A stretch of 46,841 bases of DNA from Methanothrix sp. Its GTDB lineage: Archaea > Halobacteriota > Methanosarcinia > Methanotrichales > Methanotrichaceae. This document shows, piece by piece, positions 43,790-46,841 of this stretch. A model generated the notes under the pieces. The model made no database searches, had not been told where the DNA came from, and worked only from the letters and a program-made list of their open reading frames with translations. Every line of letters starts with the position of its first letter. The first letter of the stretch is position 1. The stretch covers positions 1 through 46,841 of the forward strand of contig NZ_JASFYM010000017.1 in NCBI RefSeq assembly GCF_030055635.1, read 5' to 3'. The position numbers and the translations under genes were made by a program.

Positions 43790-44945
43790 TCTCCACAGGC
43801 ACTACCCCTCAGTCCGAGGGTGAGAATGTTCAACGCTGCATTATGATCTCTGTCCAGCTTGATCCCGCATCGCGGGCACTCGTGGACTCGATCCTCAAGC
43901 GTTTTCGGTACGATGATACCACAACCTGAGCACCGCTGTGACGTATATCTGGAATCGACCAGCTCAACAGACTTACCAGCCCTTGCAGCCTTGTAAGTCG
44001 TGTATTGAATCAATCGACCCCAGGAGTGATCTAAGATGTGTTTCGCTAGGCTGTGGTTCCTGACCATGCTCTTGATATTCAGATTCTCAAACACTATGAG
44101 ATCCGCTTTATCCACGATCTTCTTAGAGATCTGATGCAGAAACTCATTTCTGAGATTCCTGATCTTCTTATGGATCTTAGCGACCTTCAGCTTCTGCTTG
44201 ATCCAGTTCTTCGAGCCCTTGATCTTCCGAGAGAGACAGCGCTGTGCAGCAGCCAGCTTCTTCTCCATCCGTACGAGATATCGCGGGTAGCTGAACGTCT
44301 CGCCGGTTGAGAGCGTTACAGCGTTCTTGATACCTACATCGACGCCTATCGCAGTCTCAGGCTCGACCTTCGGCGGTTCCTCTTCTGTATCGGTGGAGAA
44401 GATCGCATACCATGCACCGGTGCTGTCGCGCTTAATTGTGCATGTCTTGATTTTGCCCTCGATCTCTCGATGCTTGAATATCCGGATGGCACCTATCCTG
44501 GAGAGTATCAGTTTTGAGCCATCCAGCCTGAATCCGCTTTGCGGATACGTGAACGACTTGTACCATCCTCGGCCCTTGAACCGTGGATAGCCTGGTTTCT
44601 CTCCGCTCTTCACCCGCCTGAAAAAGTTCTGAAACGCTCTGTCAACACGTCTGAGTACATCCTGGAGAACCTGTGAGTGAACTCCAGCAAAGTTTCCTCT
44701 CTTCTTCTCGACTACCAGCATTGTAGCCTGATCCTTGTACGTCCGGCTGATTTTTTCGTTGCTGTATGCGTTCTTCCTATCTTCAAGCGCCCAGTTATAT
44801 AGCTGCCTGCAGGTCTCCAGAATCTCCTCTAAGCGCTTGGCCTGATCCTCAGTCGGATACAGCCGGAACTTGTAGGCAGATCTCATTTCCCTCCCAAATG
44901 AAGACTAGCCAAAAGTATATCTAGTTATCCCGAAATCGTACGGCA

Positions 44946-44986
44946 TTCATCCCTCCCCTGAAGGGGAGGGGTCTTCTGCCTGCTCT
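44946..44986. repeat. Left-end hairpin of the TnpB element
   Basis: CCCTCCCC pairs with GGGGAGGG around TGAA (44951-44970), followed by GTCTTCTGCCTGCTCTTC. It matches the right-end block at 43619-43660. The tnpB start lies about 60 bases away, so this marks the left border of the element. Confidence 0.65.
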
Positions 44987-45337
44987 TCTATAAATCTGTT
45001 TGTCCAATGATTAGCAGTGTACTCGAATCATTGAGATCAACAGCATGTGACATCGCTGACTCCATGAGGTAATGCGCCTAAAGGGACTGTTCCAGTGATA
45101 CGAGTAAACGATCGAGGCTCATCCAAACGAATTAGTGGAATGTTTAGAATGGCGAAAAGAGAAGCTTCAACGGTACCGAAAATCCAGCTCAATCAAGCTT
45201 TCCGATAATTAGCGGAGATGAGCCACGATCGATAGTTCCAACTGCATACAATTGGAACGGCGGCGATATCATGACTCCACAGCTCAGTCTCCTGAGAGAA
45301 AGTTTTATCTCCGATTACAGACTCGATCTCCTCGCGC
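44987..45337. other. Intergenic region between the TnpB element and tRNA-His
   Basis: About 350 bases with no clear gene. An ORF at 45008-45073 (MISSVLESLRSTACDIADSMR) ends at TAA and recalls the start of RraA-like proteins; the next frame continues MRLKGLFQ, so it may be a decayed fragment. A 7-bp hairpin GTTCCAA/TTGGAAC lies at 45234-45257. TTTTATC at 45303-45309 may be the tRNA promoter box. Confidence 0.35.
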
Positions 45338-45409
45338 GCCGGGATAGGGTAGTGGTCATCCTGCGGGACTGTGGATCCCTCGAGCCGGGTTCGAATCCCG
45401 GTCCCGGCC
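45338..45409 (+). tRNA. tRNA-His (anticodon GTG)
   Basis: Folded by eye: acceptor stem GCCGGGA with TCCCGGC, D arm GGGT-loop-TCCT, anticodon stem CGGGA with TCCCT around loop CTGTGGA (anticodon GTG), T arm CCGGG-TTCGAAT-CCCGG, discriminator C73, CCA not encoded. Two points are odd: base -1 is C rather than the G that identifies tRNA-His, and pair 27-43 is C-T. No intron is visible. The gene lies between the TnpB element and a repeat copy. Confidence 0.9.
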
Positions 45410-45428
45410 TAGGAATATCGCTTTTCGC

Positions 45429-45545
45429 TGCTGTGTTGGATTACCTCCCGTGATGACGTCTCAAGATATCGATTCCGGTCTATTCTCCATGCATTCCTGA
45501 AATCGTTTTCTGCTTGCGGATTTTCATGACTTATCCAACACAGCA
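45429..45545 (-). repeat. MITE-like element, copy 2
   Basis: A 117-base element whose ends are inverted repeats: TGCTGTGTTGGATTA at the left and TTATCCAACACAGCA at the right. It aligns over its full length with copy 3 (46560-46677), in the same orientation. It begins about 20 bases after tRNA-His and ends 68 bases before moaA. No transposase is encoded, so it would depend on one in trans. Confidence 0.85.
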
Positions 45546-45613
45546 CTTTTTGCGCGTTACCGCTTCTTTTGGTCCTGTTTGCATGATGGATAGACCGCAG
45601 ATCACTCCACCGC

Positions 45614-46513
45614 TCAGCGGCCTGCATGTGCCCTTCCATCGAAAAACGGCGCTCTTCTCCTCACAGCCTCCACGATCAGCATCTCGATCTCATCCGGATC
45701 CGTCGATCCTATCTCCAGCAGATTGTCGTTTCTCAGGAGGCATGGCTTCAGCCTTCCATCGGAGGTCACCCTTAGCCGGTTGCAGTGAGCGCAGAACTCA
45801 GTGTTGTCCATGGGCCTGACGATCTCAACAACAGCGCCTTTAATAAAGTACTTCCTGCGCCTGTGCATCTCTCTCGTCAGAACCCCATCCGCCTCAGCCT
45901 CAAGCATCCTCTCAACACTCTCCAGATCACCCTTCGGCCCATCCCCGAGCAGCTCGATGAGCTGGAGGATAATGCCGTTCTTCCGGGAGAACTCGATCAT
46001 ATCCGGGATCTCGCACTCGTTCTCCCTCAGAACGACCATGTTGAGCTTTACAGGTCGCAATCCCGAGATCAGAGCAGACTCAATCCCGCAGAGAACCCTC
46101 TCCAGATCGCCCTCTCTGGCGCCGGTGATGCGCCTGTACCTCTCAGGATCCAGCGAGTCCAGGCTTATGTTAGCTCTCGAGAGCCCGGCTGCTGCGAGCC
46201 GGTCAGCCCGCTCCTTCAGATATACACCATTGGTGGTGATCGAGATCTCGATCCCGGGCGCGACCTCCTTGAATCCGGCTATCATCTCCTCAAGATCAGT
46301 GCGCATCAGCGGCTCTCCTCCAGTTATCTTAACACTCCTCATGCCGAGACGTGATGCAGCGCTCACCACATTCACCGCCATCTCCCTGGAGATCTCGCGA
46401 TCTGCCGGCATCTCACCCTCATGATGACAGTAGATGCATCTGAGATTGCATCTGGATGTAACTGACATGCGCAGACCTGTGACCTTACGTCCGTATGGGT
46501 CTATGAGGACCAT
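45614..46513 (-). CDS. moaA: GTP 3',8-cyclase MoaA
   Basis: A 299-residue radical SAM enzyme, first step of molybdenum cofactor synthesis. N-terminal cluster C22, C26, C29 (RCNLRCIYC) binds SAM; C-terminal cluster C241, C244, C258 (CAHCNRLRVTSDGRLKPC) binds the substrate. GGEPL and TTNG are also visible. It ends RAHAGR rather than the C-terminal Gly-Gly of bacterial MoaA, as in many archaea. A TATA-like CTAAATAGTATC lies just upstream, next to a repeat copy. moaDE are 15 kb away. Confidence 0.95.
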   Translation of the reverse strand: MVLIDPYGRKVTGLRMSVTSRCNLRCIYCHHEGEMPADREISREMAVNVVSAASRLGMRSVKITGGEPLMRTDLEEMIAGFKEVAPGIEISITTNGVYLKERADRLAAAGLSRANISLDSLDPERYRRITGAREGDLERVLCGIESALISGLRPVKLNMVVLRENECEIPDMIEFSRKNGIILQLIELLGDGPKGDLESVERMLEAEADGVLTREMHRRRKYFIKGAVVEIVRPMDNTEFCAHCNRLRVTSDGRLKPCLLRNDNLLEIGSTDPDEIEMLIVEAVRRRAPFFDGRAHAGR

Positions 46514-46533
46514 TGTGCTGAAGAATCGGCTGA

Positions 46534-46546
46534 TACTATTTAGCGG
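46534..46546 (-). promoter_or_regulatory. TATA box of moaA
   Basis: Minus-strand GCTAAATAGTATC lies about 25 bases before the ATG at 46513, so the mRNA is probably leaderless. The end of repeat copy 3 begins about 14 bases further out. Confidence 0.45.
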
Positions 46547-46559
46547 ATTTGCTGTGCAC

Positions 46560-46677
46560 TGCTGTGCTGGGGAACTTTCTCAAAATCACGTCTCCAGATG
46601 TCGATTCCGATCTATTCTCCACACATTCCCGGAATCACCTTCTGCTTGCCGATTTTCATTACTTATCCAACACAGCA
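46560..46677 (-). repeat. MITE-like element, copy 3
   Basis: A 118-base copy of the element at 45429: it starts TGCTGTGCTGGGGAA and ends TTATCCAACACAGCA. It lies between the moaA promoter and a tnpB fragment. Its right end touches the tnpB frame, so the element may have entered that gene. Confidence 0.85.
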
Positions 46678-46678
46678 C

Positions 46679-46841
46679 GGCGAGAAGCTTCTGGAGACCA
46701 GAGAACGACTCGACTCGCTCAGAGCCAGGCTCCAGAGTGTGGGTACCAGGTCTGCTAAAAGGCATCTCAAGAAGCTCTCCGGCAGGATGAAGCGATTCAC
46801 CAGGGATGTCAACCATCGCATCTCCAGGCATATAGTCGCGA
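46679..46841 (+). pseudogene. tnpB fragment, interrupted on its 5' side by a repeat element
   Basis: The plus-strand frame from 46679 to the window end reads KLLETRERLDSLRARLQS, then TRSAKRHLKKLSGRMKRFTRDVN and HRISRHIV, the central part of an IS1341/IS605-type TnpB of a different subgroup from the gene at 43504. Upstream the frame enters the repeat copy and has no start. It continues past the edge, so the RuvC motifs cannot be seen. Confidence 0.8.

Larger units (their letters stand above)
43504..44886 (-). mobile_element. tnpB: IS200/IS605-family TnpB (RNA-guided nuclease), full-length gene
   Basis: A 460-residue TnpB. N terminus AYKFRLYPTEDQ, RuvC motifs D183 (GVDVGIKN), E267 (FENLNIKS) and D347 (DRDHNAALN), and a zinc finger C319, C322, C337, C340. 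All catalytic and metal residues are present. Residues after about 365 are an unusually long tail, encoded by a run of perfect hairpins (43626-43789) that probably belongs to the guide RNA (reRNA). No TnpA is adjacent, so it is an IS1341-like, TnpB-only element. The ATG at 44886 follows a GGGAGGGAA Shine-Dalgarno-like tract. Confidence 0.93.

Noticed and set aside
43619-44986. CRISPR array or leader suggested by repeated stems
   Set aside because: The stems differ in sequence and spacing, and there are no equal-length spacers; the TnpB guide-RNA explanation fits better.

Overview
The window is chromosomal DNA from a methanogenic archaeon. The best fit is an acetate-type Methanosarcinales/Methanotrichales member such as Methanothrix (Methanosaeta); the genus is inference from gene content and style, not proof. 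Signs of an archaeon are the FEN1 with a PCNA-binding tail, Dph2, Nob1, GfcR, geranylgeranylglyceryl-phosphate geranylgeranyltransferase, cupin-type glucose-6-phosphate isomerase and TATA/BRE promoters. Signs of a methanogen are MfnA (methanofuran), the YcaO/TfuA pair that thioamidates methyl-coenzyme M reductase, the DUF39 plus NIL-ferredoxin homocysteine system, a FwdC-like protein and the DUF1890/DUF1894 pair. GTG and TTG starts are common and many genes overlap by 1-4 nt.

Left part (1-8.5 kb): a broken IS630-type transposase end, a small secreted protein, a homocitrate/(Re)-citrate synthase-like enzyme on the minus strand, a plus-strand operon (HTH regulator, fen, dph2), then a minus-strand pair ppsA-mfnA. 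From 8.7 to 11.5 kb lies a tight minus-strand operon: an unrecognised cysteine-rich protein, ycaO and tfuA. Next come nob1 and gfcR, a repeat copy, two glycosyltransferases, a FwdC-like GXGXG protein and a small unknown gene.

Middle part (16.9-32 kb), almost all on the minus strand: adenine deaminase plus a B12-binding radical SAM protein, a flippase-like membrane protein, the homocysteine module, a divergent second B12-type radical SAM enzyme, a DUF2551 protein and a third radical SAM protein, a UspA gene followed by a 38-residue membrane peptide not found by ordinary ORF calling, purE, paaK, a YkgJ-type cysteine protein, and a six-gene operon nadX-DUF1890-DUF1894-moaD-moaE-cutA.

Right part (32-46.8 kb): a surface protein, pgi plus a UbiA-family prenyltransferase, DUF763 plus rlmE, an HTH regulator coupled to the ether-lipid prenyltransferase, thiC, iorA-iorB plus a HEAT-repeat protein, and xseB. 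The last 3.5 kb is mobile-element rich: a full-length TnpB gene whose 3' end is a chain of six perfect hairpins, a tRNA-His gene, moaA flanked by two copies of a 117-bp inverted-repeat element, and a tnpB fragment running off the edge.

The most promising leads are the unknown protein coupled to ycaO-tfuA, two overlooked small ORFs near 26.0-26.4 kb, the hairpin array in tnpB (probable guide-RNA scaffold), a short conserved element found just after the stop codons of three unrelated genes, and the tRNA-His gene that does not encode the usual G at position -1.
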